Assembly: GCF_021284765.1 (NCBI RefSeq)
Contig: NZ_CP089924.1
Location: 4,645,886-4,709,885, forward strand
Length of the DNA stretch: 64,000 bases
DNA from: Lysobacter sp. 5GHs7-4
GTDB taxonomy: Bacteria; Pseudomonadota; Gammaproteobacteria; Xanthomonadales; Xanthomonadaceae
Direction of reading: 5' to 3'
The position numbers were made by a program, and so were the translations under genes. The stretch's first letter is position 1, and every line of letters begins with the position of its first letter. Below are positions 43,101 through 51,206 of this stretch, in pieces. The notes below the pieces were generated by a model. It worked only from the letters and a program-made list of their open reading frames with translations, did not search any database and had not been told where the DNA came from.

Positions 43101-45239
43101 CGACAGGCCACGCCAGAATATCGCCGTGCGAAACGCATCGTGGCGGTCGATGACCTGTTGAAGCGCGGCAAGGAATCGCGTCGCGCGCTCGCCGGAGTCG
43201 AAGGCGAACACGCTTCGCGATAGGTAGGCATCGCCCTGTTGCTGCAGACGGTGATGAAACAGCATCCCCTCCTGCAGCGGCAGCAGTGGATAGATGTTCT
43301 GGACGTTGCCCGCCCCGCCCGGAACCTCGGCTGCGATCCGCGCCAGTTCCTGCGCATCGAGATCGAGTAGCGGAAACATCCCGGGATCAAGCACGGCGGC
43401 GTCTTCGGGCACGCGCGACGCAGGCAAGGCAGCTACGGTTGGCGGCTGCGCGGCGGCCATCGCCGCGCACAGGCCCGCCAGCGTGGGGTGGGCGAACACC
43501 ATGCGGGCATCCACCGTCCAACCGCGCTGGCGCAGCCGGTGCAGCATCGCCACCAGCAGCAGCGAATCGCCGCCGAGTTCGAAGAAGTGGTCGTCGCGGC
43601 CAGGCTGCTCCAGACCCAGCAACGACTGCCAGATTCCGGCGACCTCCCGCTCTAGCTCGCCGCGCGGCGCCTCGAAGGCTTGCTGGGCGAGCGATTCGCG
43701 CGAGGGCGCCGGCAGTCGCGCGCGATCGATCTTGCCGCTGGTCAGCATCGGCAGCTGCGGCAGCAGCACGAAGGCGGAGGGCAGCATGTGTCCGGGCAAT
43801 CGCTGCCGCAGCGCTTCGCGTAGCGCGTCGGTCTTCAGATCCGCGCCCGACGCATAGGCGACAAGCCGCGGCTCGCCCGGCGCATCCTCGCGCAACACCA
43901 CCGCGCCGGCCTCGACCCCGTCGATCGCCGCCAGCGCCGACTCCACCTCGCTCAGCTCGACCCGATAGCCGCGCACCTTCACCTGCGTATCGGTGCGCCC
44001 GATGAAATCGAGATTGCCGTCCTCGTGCTGGCGCACCCGGTCGCCGGTGCGGAACATGCGCGTTCCGGGGCGCGAGGGATGATCGATGAAGCGCTCGGCC
44101 GTCAGCCAGGGCTGGTTGCGGTAGCCGCGGGCCACGCCCGCACCGCCTATGTGCAACTCGCCCACCACGCCCGGCGGCACATGGCGATGTTCCGCATCGA
44201 GCACTTCGCACCAGACGTTGCAGATCGGCCGACCGATCGGCACCGGCGCATCGCAGTCCGGTTCGGGGGGGACTTCGTAATGCGTCGCGTCGATGGTGGT
44301 TTCGGTGGGCCCGTAGAAATTTCCCAGCCGCACGCCCGGCGCGATCTCGTGCAGCCGACGCGCCAGTTCCGCGGTCAGCGCTTCGCCGCCGCAGGCCACA
44401 TAGCGCAAACGGGCCGGGACCAGCGAGGGTTCGCAGAGCAGGCCACGCAGGAACGAGGGCACGCAGTTCAACAAGCTCACTTGCTGGCGTTCGATCAAGG
44501 CCGCCAGATACGGCATGTCCAACTGCCGCTCGGGATGGGCCAGCACCAACGCGGCGCCGCCCTGCAAGGGTGCGAAGAATTCCACCAGGGTGGCGTCGAA
44601 GCTGATCGAATTGCACTGCAGGATGCGGTCGTCGGGCACGATGGCGACGGCGTCCCGCAACCATGCCGCATGGTTGGCCAGCCCTCCATGCAGCAACTCC
44701 ACGCCCTTTGGCCGGCCGGTCGAGCCGGAGGTATAGATGACGTACGCGAGTTGCTCGGCTGCGACCGCGGTGTCGAGATCGGTCGCCGCCAATTCCGCCA
44801 GCGCGTCCCACGCCGTATCGATGCATACGCATTCGACGCGATGGCCGATGCCGGGCAGCCGCTCCCGCAGCCACGACTGGGTCAGGACCACGGGCGCGGC
44901 GGTGTCGGCGAGCATGAACGCCAACCGCTCCTCCGGATACGCGGGATCCAGCGGTACGAACGCGCCGCCCGCCTTCAGTACCGCCAGCAACGCCACGGGC
45001 AGGTCCAGCGAGCGCTCCATCAGAACGCCGACGCAGACCTCCTCCCCGACGCCCAGCGCACGCAGATGCCGCGCCAGGCGATTGGCGCGGCGGTTGAGTT
45101 CGGCGTAGTCCAGCGACTGTTCGCCGCAGAGCGCGGCGACCGAGTGGGGCGAGTTCGCAGCCCAGCGCTCGATCGGTCCATGCACAGGATCGAAGCGTGC
45201 TGTTTCACACGCAGGCACAACCTGCACTGTCGCCGACAT
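40104..45239 (-). CDS. Orphan bimodular non-ribosomal peptide synthetase, A-T-C-A-T
   Basis: A 1711-aa assembly-line enzyme. Domain order by motifs: A1 (about 25-520; YTSGSTGRPKG near 166, YGPTETT); T1 (LGGDSL near 555); C (YPLLPLQEGMLFHH near 650; HHIVNDRVS near 778); A2 (about 1105-1590; YTSGSTGTPKG near 1250); T2 (LGGHSL near 1635); then a basic tail (RGWRRLRTTLLRIGR). No thioesterase, reductase, epimerase or methyltransferase is seen. The A2 specificity residues read D-I-L-Q-L-G-L-V-W-K, one change from the known glycine code. A1 reads about D-A-V-N-V-C-F-I-D-K, with no match I recall. No MbtH-like or phosphopantetheinyl transferase gene is near. The product may be an Xaa-Gly dipeptide handed to another enzyme. 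Confidence 0.9.
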   Translation of the reverse strand: MSATVQVVPACETARFDPVHGPIERWAANSPHSVAALCGEQSLDYAELNRRANRLARHLRALGVGEEVCVGVLMERSLDLPVALLAVLKAGGAFVPLDPAYPEERLAFMLADTAAPVVLTQSWLRERLPGIGHRVECVCIDTAWDALAELAATDLDTAVAAEQLAYVIYTSGSTGRPKGVELLHGGLANHAAWLRDAVAIVPDDRILQCNSISFDATLVEFFAPLQGGAALVLAHPERQLDMPYLAALIERQQVSLLNCVPSFLRGLLCEPSLVPARLRYVACGGEALTAELARRLHEIAPGVRLGNFYGPTETTIDATHYEVPPEPDCDAPVPIGRPICNVWCEVLDAEHRHVPPGVVGELHIGGAGVARGYRNQPWLTAERFIDHPSRPGTRMFRTGDRVRQHEDGNLDFIGRTDTQVKVRGYRVELSEVESALAAIDGVEAGAVVLREDAPGEPRLVAYASGADLKTDALREALRQRLPGHMLPSAFVLLPQLPMLTSGKIDRARLPAPSRESLAQQAFEAPRGELEREVAGIWQSLLGLEQPGRDDHFFELGGDSLLLVAMLHRLRQRGWTVDARMVFAHPTLAGLCAAMAAAQPPTVAALPASRVPEDAAVLDPGMFPLLDLDAQELARIAAEVPGGAGNVQNIYPLLPLQEGMLFHHRLQQQGDAYLSRSVFAFDSGERATRFLAALQQVIDRHDAFRTAIFWRGLSQPVQVVLRHARLPVVRLRGRRHGRARLLARTDPLTRRMALNEAPLFSAVMVDDENGDGSTLALLSHHIVNDRVSEELLWDEVAAILAGAAESLPAPVPYRTFVGQILSRDQGDAKAYFERELGDLSEPTTPFGLVDVRNDGHQASESRIRLDPAMYARLTAAARAAGVSAAVLFHVAWAMVLARCAGTDDVVFGTVLSGRLATGDETSGCVGLLMNTLPLRVKLAQRSVRRTVATVHAQLAELVEHEHAPLVLAKSCSAVPPHSPLFNSLLNYRHSARGRFEPGSGVPRNPDLFGLTLLSDEERTNYPISLTIDQSSDGFAITAQCIAGADPARIAAYASAAIAALVSALEAGGDDDIATLDVLPGDEYRRLVVDCNATARPQGRAGRVVDQVAAQMSRHPDAPALRFGDERLSYRALCTRVERVARVLRARGVARGSRVGVCLPRGTGMVVTLLAILRAGGAYVPLDPEYPCSRLAYMAGDAALDLIVGVSGRWGTIVPPERILLLADVLAEADDGTDIAWAADPQRDAREEDPAYVIYTSGSTGTPKGVVVPHRALENFLASMASVPGLAASDRLMAVTTLSFDIAALELLLPLCVGAEAVIASREVALDGVALRGLLESSQATVMQATPATWRMLVEAGWQGGAHFKALVGGEALAEDLSKQLLARSGETWNLYGPTETTVWSTCWRVGADRAISIGGPIANTSIHVLDAHLRPCPLDVAGEIYIGGAGLSLGYHDRPELTAQRFVGDPFDDRPDARLYRTGDRGRWCADGLLEHLGRLDFQVKLRGHRIEPGEIEARLLAHPQVAHSVVVVRNEASGDARLVAYVVATADAPDANALRAHLRAALPEYMVPSHIQFLPSLPLAPNGKLDRAALPAPDAAQAGSDFEPPCGDIEQAIADIWKELIGVVRVGRHDNFFELGGHSLLAMRAVARIEALTGARITMLQLATGSLHVLAKQVAANSRPPTMRSLGGMLERGWRRLRTTLLRIGRAARDP

Positions 45240-45489
45240 GAGCCCCCGGGCCTCCCTCGTCGCATGCCGGGATAGTCAGGACGATGGCGATCCGCCTGCG
45301 GCAAGGCCTGCGAGATCGGCCACGCTCCAGCACCCGAGACGGCGACTCATACCCTCAAACGAGGGCCCTTGGGGAATCCGGTCAGGCGGGGAACCGCGTC
45401 TGTGGGCCTGGTCGGTCCAGCCCGTAGGCTGCCTTGGGCCGGGCCGAATTCTCGGCCGTGCCGGAGCGGGCGCGGCCCTTGGTGTCGCC

Positions 45490-45517
45490 GGGATTCCTGC
45501 GCTAGCGCCGGAATCCC
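45490..45517 (-). terminator. Near-perfect palindrome across the EamA stop codon
   Basis: GGGATTCC ... GGAATCCC with a central GCGCTAGCGC makes a 28-bp near-perfect palindrome (one mismatched pair in 14) that includes the stop codon of the EamA gene. It could end the transcript or stabilise its 3' end. It lies about 250 bp before the NRPS start. Confidence 0.4.
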
Positions 45518-45936
45518 AATACCAGCACGCCGGCGCCGACCATCGCGATGCCCAGCCACTCGCGCGGACTGGGCCGCTCGCCCAGGAACACGAACGCGAA
45601 CACCGCCACCAGCACCAAGCTGAGCTTGTCGACCGGCGCGACCTGCGAGGCCTGGCCGATCTGCAGCGCGCGGAAGTAGCAGACCCAGGACGCGCCGGTC
45701 GCCAGGCCCGACAGGATCAGGAAGGTCCAGGTCCTGGCCGGCAATTGCAGCGGATCGCTCCACTTGCCGGCGTAGGCCACGAAAAGACTCAACGCGAGCG
45801 CGATCACGCCGGTGCGGATCAGGGTGGCGAAATCGGAATCGACGCCGCGCAATCCGATCTTGGCGAAGATCGCAGTGAGCGCGGCGAACACCGCCGAGCC
45901 CAAGGCCCAAAACAACCAGGTCGGTGCGGTGTTCAT
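45502..45936 (-). CDS. EamA/DMT family small transporter
   Basis: A 144-aa protein with about five hydrophobic helices, equal to one EamA domain, half the size of common DMT permeases. It likely works as a dimer in the inner membrane. It contains WVCYFRALQIGQASQVAPVD, the typical EamA helix, and ends FLGERPSPREWLGIAM. The substrate is unknown. It is on the same strand upstream of the NRPS, so an export role for that product is possible but unproven. Confidence 0.82.
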   Translation of the reverse strand: MNTAPTWLFWALGSAVFAALTAIFAKIGLRGVDSDFATLIRTGVIALALSLFVAYAGKWSDPLQLPARTWTFLILSGLATGASWVCYFRALQIGQASQVAPVDKLSLVLVAVFAFVFLGERPSPREWLGIAMVGAGVLVLGFRR

Positions 45937-46000
45937 GCGCGGTCTCGCTCTCTGCGGTCCGGCCCCGATTCTGCACCCGCCGCGGGATCGGCGCAGCGCT

Positions 46001-47674
46001 TCAGCCGGGCCGGCCGCAGCGGCCGAACAGATCGCGCTTGGGGTCGTAGACCGAGCTGCTGACCTGCATCAGCCCCAGCACCGAATGGAACAGGTTGTCG
46101 TGGCTGGCCGGCTGCGCGGCCTCGCGCCGCAGGCAGGCGGTGTCGATGCCGCGGCTGGCGGCGAAGCCGGGCGACAGCCACATCACCATCGGCACCCGCA
46201 GTTGGGTCTGGGGCGCGATCGCGTACGGCACGCCGTGCAGGAACAGGCCGTTCTCGCCCAGCGACTCGCCATGGTCGGACAGGTAGATCATCGCGGTGTC
46301 GCGGCCGCTCTGCTGCGCCAGCAGGCGGATCGTGCGGGCCAGGAAATCGTCGGTGGCCAGCACCGCGTTGTCGTAGGCGTTGACGATTTCGGGGAGGCTG
46401 CACTGTCCCAGATCGGAGGTCTCGCAGGCGGGCGTGTAACGCTTAAGCGAAGGCGGATAGCGCTTGTAGTAGGCCGGGCCGTGGTTGCCCAGCTGATGCA
46501 GCACCACCACCGTATCGCCGGGCCGCTTGGCCAGCTCCGCGTCCAATCCTTGCAGCATCACCTCGTCGCGGCAGCCCTGCGCATCGCAGTACGGCGCCTG
46601 GCTGGCGTGTTCGAACGACTCGAACGACAGGCCGTCGCAGACGCCCTTGCAGCCGGTCTGGTTGTCGCGCCACAAGGTCTTCAGACCGGCGTGCTCGAGC
46701 ACGTGCAGCAGCGATTGCGAATGCTTGATCCGGTCCTTGTCGTACTGCCCGCGTCCCCAGGGCGAAAACATGCACGGCACCGAGATTTCGGTGGCCGAGC
46801 CGCAGGCGCGCATGTCGGGGAAGTTGATCGGCCCGATTCGGGCCAGCTCCGGCGTGGTCTGGCGCGCGTAGCCGTTCAAGCCCCAGTTCTGCGCGCGCAC
46901 GGTTTCGCCGACCACGATCACCAGCAGGCGCGGCTTGGCGCCCGCGGGCCGGCCGACGACCTTGGCGTCCTGGCCGATCGGCTCGCGCGCACGATGCTTG
47001 CCGGCCTGATCCTCCAAGCCGACCCGCGCCAGCGACATCACATAGTTGCCGGGCGTGATCAGGTGCCGCAGCTCCTTGTGGTTGCGCATCAGCGAGGACA
47101 GGTTCTGGAACGACAGCAGCGCAGCGCCGCAGGCGATCGCGACCGCACCGATTACGCAGGCGACGCGGATCAGTACCGCGCGCTTGAACGGACGCGGCTT
47201 CAGGCGCACGCGCCACAGCAGCAGCGAGGGCAGCACGCCGTACAGGAACAGCGAGGGCAATAGGCGCCACGAGATCAGCTCGCCCGACTCCTTGCCGTCG
47301 GTGTGCAGGATGTTGCGGATCATGTCGGTGTCCAGATACACCGTGTACTCGCCCATGTAGCGCACCGCCATCGCGGTGGTCAGCAGCAGCACCGCCAGCA
47401 CCGGCTTGGCGATCGGGCGGTACAGCACCAGGCACAGCAGCAGCATGTTGAGCGCGGCGATCATCGCCAGCAGGCTGAAGCCGGTCAGCCATCCGCTGGG
47501 GCCCTGCAGCGCGCCGGTCCTGGCCACCGCGGCGAAGAACGAGCCGTTGCAGAACACGGTGAAGAACGCGCTGGCCAGCAGCGCCAGCGTTTCCACGCTC
47601 AGCTCGGGCCGATAGCCTAGCAGCGCGACCGTGCGGTCCTGGGTGGCGGCCTGCGGCCGCGCGATCGCGCTCAT
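46001..47674 (-). CDS. eptA: Phosphoethanolamine-lipid A transferase (EptA-like)
   Basis: A 557-aa enzyme that adds phosphoethanolamine to lipid A, lowering negative charge and polymyxin binding. About five N-terminal membrane helices (to about residue 190) are followed by a periplasmic sulfatase-fold domain with VIVVGETVRAQNWGLNGY, the catalytic Thr in GSATEISVPCMFS (near residue 290), and metal ligands in LSDHGESLGENG. Several Cys suggest the usual disulfides. The ATG at 47674 overlaps the PAP2 stop by four bases, so the two are coupled. Confidence 0.92.
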   Translation of the reverse strand: MSAIARPQAATQDRTVALLGYRPELSVETLALLASAFFTVFCNGSFFAAVARTGALQGPSGWLTGFSLLAMIAALNMLLLCLVLYRPIAKPVLAVLLLTTAMAVRYMGEYTVYLDTDMIRNILHTDGKESGELISWRLLPSLFLYGVLPSLLLWRVRLKPRPFKRAVLIRVACVIGAVAIACGAALLSFQNLSSLMRNHKELRHLITPGNYVMSLARVGLEDQAGKHRAREPIGQDAKVVGRPAGAKPRLLVIVVGETVRAQNWGLNGYARQTTPELARIGPINFPDMRACGSATEISVPCMFSPWGRGQYDKDRIKHSQSLLHVLEHAGLKTLWRDNQTGCKGVCDGLSFESFEHASQAPYCDAQGCRDEVMLQGLDAELAKRPGDTVVVLHQLGNHGPAYYKRYPPSLKRYTPACETSDLGQCSLPEIVNAYDNAVLATDDFLARTIRLLAQQSGRDTAMIYLSDHGESLGENGLFLHGVPYAIAPQTQLRVPMVMWLSPGFAASRGIDTACLRREAAQPASHDNLFHSVLGLMQVSSSVYDPKRDLFGRCGRPG

Positions 47675-48516
47675 GCGGCGCTGCGCCCGTTGGCGGCCGC
47701 GTGCGTCGGCGCGATCGGCGCGGTCCGATGCGCTTCGTGCGCGGCGGATTCGCGCCGGAAGAACGCACGGTACAGGCCCAGCGCGCTCATCCAGCAGATC
47801 GCCGCCGTCCACAGGTCGTGCGAGAGGAAGTGCGCGCCGCGCAGCTGCTGCGCGATGCCGAACAACAGGCCGGCCGCGATGCCGATCGCCAGGCCCAGCC
47901 AACGCAGGCGCGGTCGCACCGCGAGGAAGAAGAAATACAGGGCCATCCACGCGTATCCGGCGCTGGCATGGCCGGCCGGGAAGCACACGCCGCGCGACAG
48001 GCCGACCGGACGCAGACCGAGCAGGCCGATGTAGGCGCGGTCGCCGCCGTAGCGCAGCAAGTCCCAAGGGCAGTCCATGTTCGACCAGGACTTCACCCAG
48101 GCCACCAGCGCGGTGCCCAGCAGGGTCGACAGCACCAGATAGGCCAGCGGCTTGCGCCACGGCGCCAGGTCGGCGCGCAGACGCGCCACACCCCACATCG
48201 CCGCCACGACCAGCCACGCCACGGTGCTGAGATCGCGGCCGCCGATATGAATCAGGGTCTGAGTCAGGAAGGCATCCTTCAAGGCCCAGCGATGGCCTTG
48301 CCAGGCGTACAGACGGTCGGCGATCCAGACGTCGCCCTGCAGCAGCATCAGGCCCACCGCCAGCGCCGCGAAGGCGAGCAAGGGCAACCAGAAGTGCGCG
48401 TGGTAGAAGCGCTCCTCGCGCGCCGCCGACGGCGCGGCGATGCGATCCAGCCCGGGATGGTGCGCGGGCTGGGGACCGCTCTTCATGCTGTACTTGGGCG
48501 CCGCGGGTGATTTCAT
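47671..48516 (-). CDS. PAP2 family membrane phosphatase
   Basis: A 281-aa membrane phosphatase. The three acid-phosphatase motifs are present in divergent form: KSWSNMDCPWDL (motif 1), CFPAGHASAGYAW (P-x-G-H, motif 2) and RGAHFLSHDLWTA (motif 3, with catalytic His and Asp). It has about six transmembrane helices. Being coupled to eptA, it is likely to act on lipid A or undecaprenyl pyrophosphate, like LpxE or LpxT. The choice is not resolved. It is divergent from a two-component system. Confidence 0.87.
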   Translation of the reverse strand: MKSPAAPKYSMKSGPQPAHHPGLDRIAAPSAAREERFYHAHFWLPLLAFAALAVGLMLLQGDVWIADRLYAWQGHRWALKDAFLTQTLIHIGGRDLSTVAWLVVAAMWGVARLRADLAPWRKPLAYLVLSTLLGTALVAWVKSWSNMDCPWDLLRYGGDRAYIGLLGLRPVGLSRGVCFPAGHASAGYAWMALYFFFLAVRPRLRWLGLAIGIAAGLLFGIAQQLRGAHFLSHDLWTAAICWMSALGLYRAFFRRESAAHEAHRTAPIAPTHAAANGRSAA

Positions 48517-48723
48517 CGAGGGCGGCCGGCGGACACCGGCGCGTAGTGGAGGCCGCGGCGATGATCGGAGCGCGCGTGTCGGAGAGCGGTCGGAGCGGAA
48601 TTCGCGCTTCGTTAAACGCGGACGCGGCGGATGCCGGGGCTAAACGGCGGCTGAAGTGCAGGCTGCGAAGCGGCGGCGGCGAGCACCTCGTCGCGGCCAC
48701 CGGCCAGGGAGTATCGTGCCCAC

Positions 48724-48757
48724 GTTCCGACATCGTTCCGACACGACCGTGCCGACA
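48724..48757 (+). promoter_or_regulatory. Direct repeats likely bound by the response regulator
   Basis: GTTCCGACA occurs at 48724-48732 and 48735-48743, spaced 11 bp, with a third copy GTGCCGACA at 48749-48757. Tandem repeats one helical turn apart are the usual OmpR/PhoB-type sites. They lie between the PAP2-eptA genes (minus) and the regulator gene (plus), so one site could control both. Confidence 0.6.
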
Positions 48758-48808
48758 CTGGCCAGTCGGCTGCGATGCGCGGCCCGCGGGCAGGGAGAAT
48801 CCGGACGT

Positions 48809-49516
48809 ATGCGTGTGCTGGTGGTGGAAGACAACCGGAGCCTGGTCGCGAACCTGTTCGAGTACTTCGAGGCGCGCGGCTACACCCTGGACGCCGCCCC
48901 CGATGGCGCCACCGGTCTGCACCTGGCGGTCACCCAACGCTACGACGCGATCGTGCTGGACTGGATGCTGCCGCGCCTGGACGGCCACGGCGTGCTGCGC
49001 GGACTGCGCGACGCCGGCAGCGAAGTGCCGGTGCTGATGCTGACCGCACGCGACGAGCTGCCCGACAAGATCGCCGGTTTCCGCGCCGGCGCCGACGACT
49101 ACCTGACCAAGCCGTTCGCGCTACCGGAACTGGAAGTGCGGCTGGAGGCCCTGGTCGCGCGCGCGAGCGGACGCGGCCGCAGCCGCGTGCTGCAGGTGGC
49201 CGACCTGCGCTACGACCTGACCACGCTGGAGGTCAGCCGCGGCGGCCGCGCGCTGCACCTGTACCCGGCCTGCCGCAAGCTGCTGGAAGTGCTGATGCAG
49301 TCCAGCCCGGCCGCGGTCACGCGCGAGCGCCTGGAGCACGCGCTGTGGGGCGACAGTCCGCCCGACGGCGACATGCTGCGCTCGCATATCTACGAACTGC
49401 GCCGCAGCGTCGACGGCCCCTACCCGGCCAAGCTGATCCAGACCCTGCCGCGGGTCGGCTACCGCCTGGCGGAGGTGACCGCGCCGGACATGATGGAGGG
49501 CGCCGATGGCGGCTAA
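48809..49516 (+). CDS. OmpR-type response regulator
   Basis: A 235-aa protein: receiver domain with Asp51 (AIVLDWMLPRLDGHGVL), Thr and Lys in MLTARDE and DYLTKPF, and a C-terminal winged helix (RERLEHALWGD ... LRSHIYELRRSVD). It is followed with an 11-bp overlap by its kinase. Placement next to eptA and PAP2 suggests a PmrA- or ColR-like role in envelope stress. The ATG at 48809 (MRVLVVEDNRSLV) is chosen after a GGGAG site. Confidence 0.92.
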   Translation: MRVLVVEDNRSLVANLFEYFEARGYTLDAAPDGATGLHLAVTQRYDAIVLDWMLPRLDGHGVLRGLRDAGSEVPVLMLTARDELPDKIAGFRAGADDYLTKPFALPELEVRLEALVARASGRGRSRVLQVADLRYDLTTLEVSRGGRALHLYPACRKLLEVLMQSSPAAVTRERLEHALWGDSPPDGDMLRSHIYELRRSVDGPYPAKLIQTLPRVGYRLAEVTAPDMMEGADGG

Positions 49517-50798
49517 GAGCAGCCTGCGACGGCGCATCCTGCTCGGCCTGCTGGGCTTCACCGCGCTGCTGTCGGTGGCGGTGATCGCGCAGGGCTTCAT
49601 CGTCAACGAGCACGTCGAGAACCTGGTCTGGCAGACCCTGCTGGAATCCGAGCTCGACCACTTCAGCGAACGCAGCCGCATCGATCCGAACTACCACTGG
49701 ACCGACACGGCCAGCATCAAGCTCTACGACAGCCAGCAATCGACGCGCATCCCCGACGCTCTGCGCGCGCTGCCGCCCGGCGTGCACGACGACGTAATGG
49801 TCGACGGGATCGAGCACGTCGCCCTGGTGCGCGACCTCGACGGCCGCCGGCTGACCCTGTCGCTGGACATCAGCGATCTGGAAACGCGCGAATTCGACAT
49901 GGCGCTGACCATCGCCGGTTCGGCCATCACCACCTTGCTGCTGCTGTCGCTGCTGATCGCCCTGGGCGTGAACCGGTTGATGCGGCCGCTGAGCACCCTG
50001 GCCGAACGCATCGGCGGCTTGCGGCCCGACCAGCCGGGCCAGCGCATCGACGTGCCGCACGCGGCCAGCGCCGAGCTGGTGGTGATCGCCGATGCCGTCA
50101 ACGACTACCTGCAACGCAACGAACGTTTCGTCGAACGCGAGCGCGCCTTCATCGACAGCGCCAGCCACGAACTGCGCACGCCGATCGCGGTGATCGCCGG
50201 CGCGACCGAACTCGCGCTGGGCCAGGCCGACCTGCCCGCGTCGGCGCGCCATCAGCTCGGCCGCATCCGCCGCACCTCGCAGGAAGTCGAACGCCTGATC
50301 TCGCTGCTGCTGGCCCTGGCCAAGGATCCGTCGCGCCTGGCCAGCGCCAGCGACCGCGTCGCCCTGGACCAGTTGCTGCCTGAAATCGTCGAAGACCATC
50401 GCCAGCTCACCCGCGACAAGGACCTGCGCCTGAGCCTGGCGGCGCTGCCCGCCTGCGAGATCGTCGCGCCGCTGCCGATCGTGCAGGCCGCGATCGGCAA
50501 CCTGCTGCGCAACGCGATCGAGCACAGCGACCGCGGCGAGATCGTGATACGGCTGCAGGCGCCGGCGACGGTGACCATCGACGACCCCGGCCACGGCATG
50601 ACGCCGGAGGAGATCAGCGCGATCTACGCACGCGTCGCCCGCGGTGGCGGCGAGCGCGACGGCGGTGGCATCGGCCTGGACCTGATCTCGCGCCTGTGCG
50701 AGCACCTGGGCTGGACGCTGAGTTTCGAATCCGACGTCGGCCGCGGCACCCGCACCACCCTGGTGCTGGGCGGTCGCGCAGACGCGCGGACGCGCTGA
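49506..50798 (+). CDS. Sensor histidine kinase partner of the OmpR-type regulator
   Basis: A 430-aa inner-membrane kinase. Two transmembrane helices (about residues 8-30 and 138-158) flank a periplasmic sensor of about 105 residues. A HAMP-like segment follows, then HisKA with His221 (SASHELRTPIAVIAG) and a HATPase with NLLRNAIEHS, DDPGHGM and GGIGLDLISRL. The coding frame begins inside the regulator gene. The signal is unknown; PmrB-like cationic or metal sensing is one possibility given the eptA genes. Confidence 0.92.
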   Translation: MAAKSSLRRRILLGLLGFTALLSVAVIAQGFIVNEHVENLVWQTLLESELDHFSERSRIDPNYHWTDTASIKLYDSQQSTRIPDALRALPPGVHDDVMVDGIEHVALVRDLDGRRLTLSLDISDLETREFDMALTIAGSAITTLLLLSLLIALGVNRLMRPLSTLAERIGGLRPDQPGQRIDVPHAASAELVVIADAVNDYLQRNERFVERERAFIDSASHELRTPIAVIAGATELALGQADLPASARHQLGRIRRTSQEVERLISLLLALAKDPSRLASASDRVALDQLLPEIVEDHRQLTRDKDLRLSLAALPACEIVAPLPIVQAAIGNLLRNAIEHSDRGEIVIRLQAPATVTIDDPGHGMTPEEISAIYARVARGGGERDGGGIGLDLISRLCEHLGWTLSFESDVGRGTRTTLVLGGRADARTR

Positions 50799-50801
50799 GC
50801 G

Positions 50802-51206
50802 TCAGCGCGCTTGCGGCGCGATAGGACGCACCATGCGCGCGAGCAGATGATCGAGGATCGCTTCCGGGCGTAGGCAGCGTCCGGTGTGCACCGGCGACAT
50901 CTGGATGATGGAACTGCGCCGCGCGGTCAGCCAATGGAAGCGCGCGCGCGCCGGCAGTTCGCCGATCGGGCCGGAGCCCGGGCCGCCGCGACAAATGCGC
51001 TCGATCGCGGCCAGATGCGCGCGCAGGCTGTCCAGATCCAGGTTCGGGTCCAACGCCAGCACGCGCGCTTCGTAGAGTTCGATGCCGGCCTCCAGCCGCC
51101 CGGCGCCCGGGCACGAGACCAGCACGCCGACGTTGACGAACTCGCCGCGCTCGACCCGCGGCACCACGCGCACCACGGCGTAGTCATAGGTAGCGCGATT
51201 GGGCAC
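50802..51206 (-). CDS. DUF3037 family protein
   Basis: A 134-aa protein with a DUF3037 domain: YDYAVVRVVPRVERGEFVNV, then YEARVLALDPNLDLDSLRAH. The family is often found beside HipA-like kinase genes. The GTG start at 51206 lies within the end of the upstream HipA-like gene (23-bp overlap) and is chosen because VPNRATYDYAVV matches the usual start. The function is unknown. Confidence 0.82.
   Translation of the reverse strand: MPNRATYDYAVVRVVPRVERGEFVNVGVLVSCPGAGRLEAGIELYEARVLALDPNLDLDSLRAHLAAIERICRGGPGSGPIGELPARARFHWLTARRSSIIQMSPVHTGRCLRPEAILDHLLARMVRPIAPQAR

Noticed and set aside
45502..48516. EamA, eptA and PAP2 genes as part of the NRPS cluster
   Set aside because: eptA and PAP2 fit lipid A modification with the divergent two-component system; only EamA remains a weak candidate for NRPS product export.
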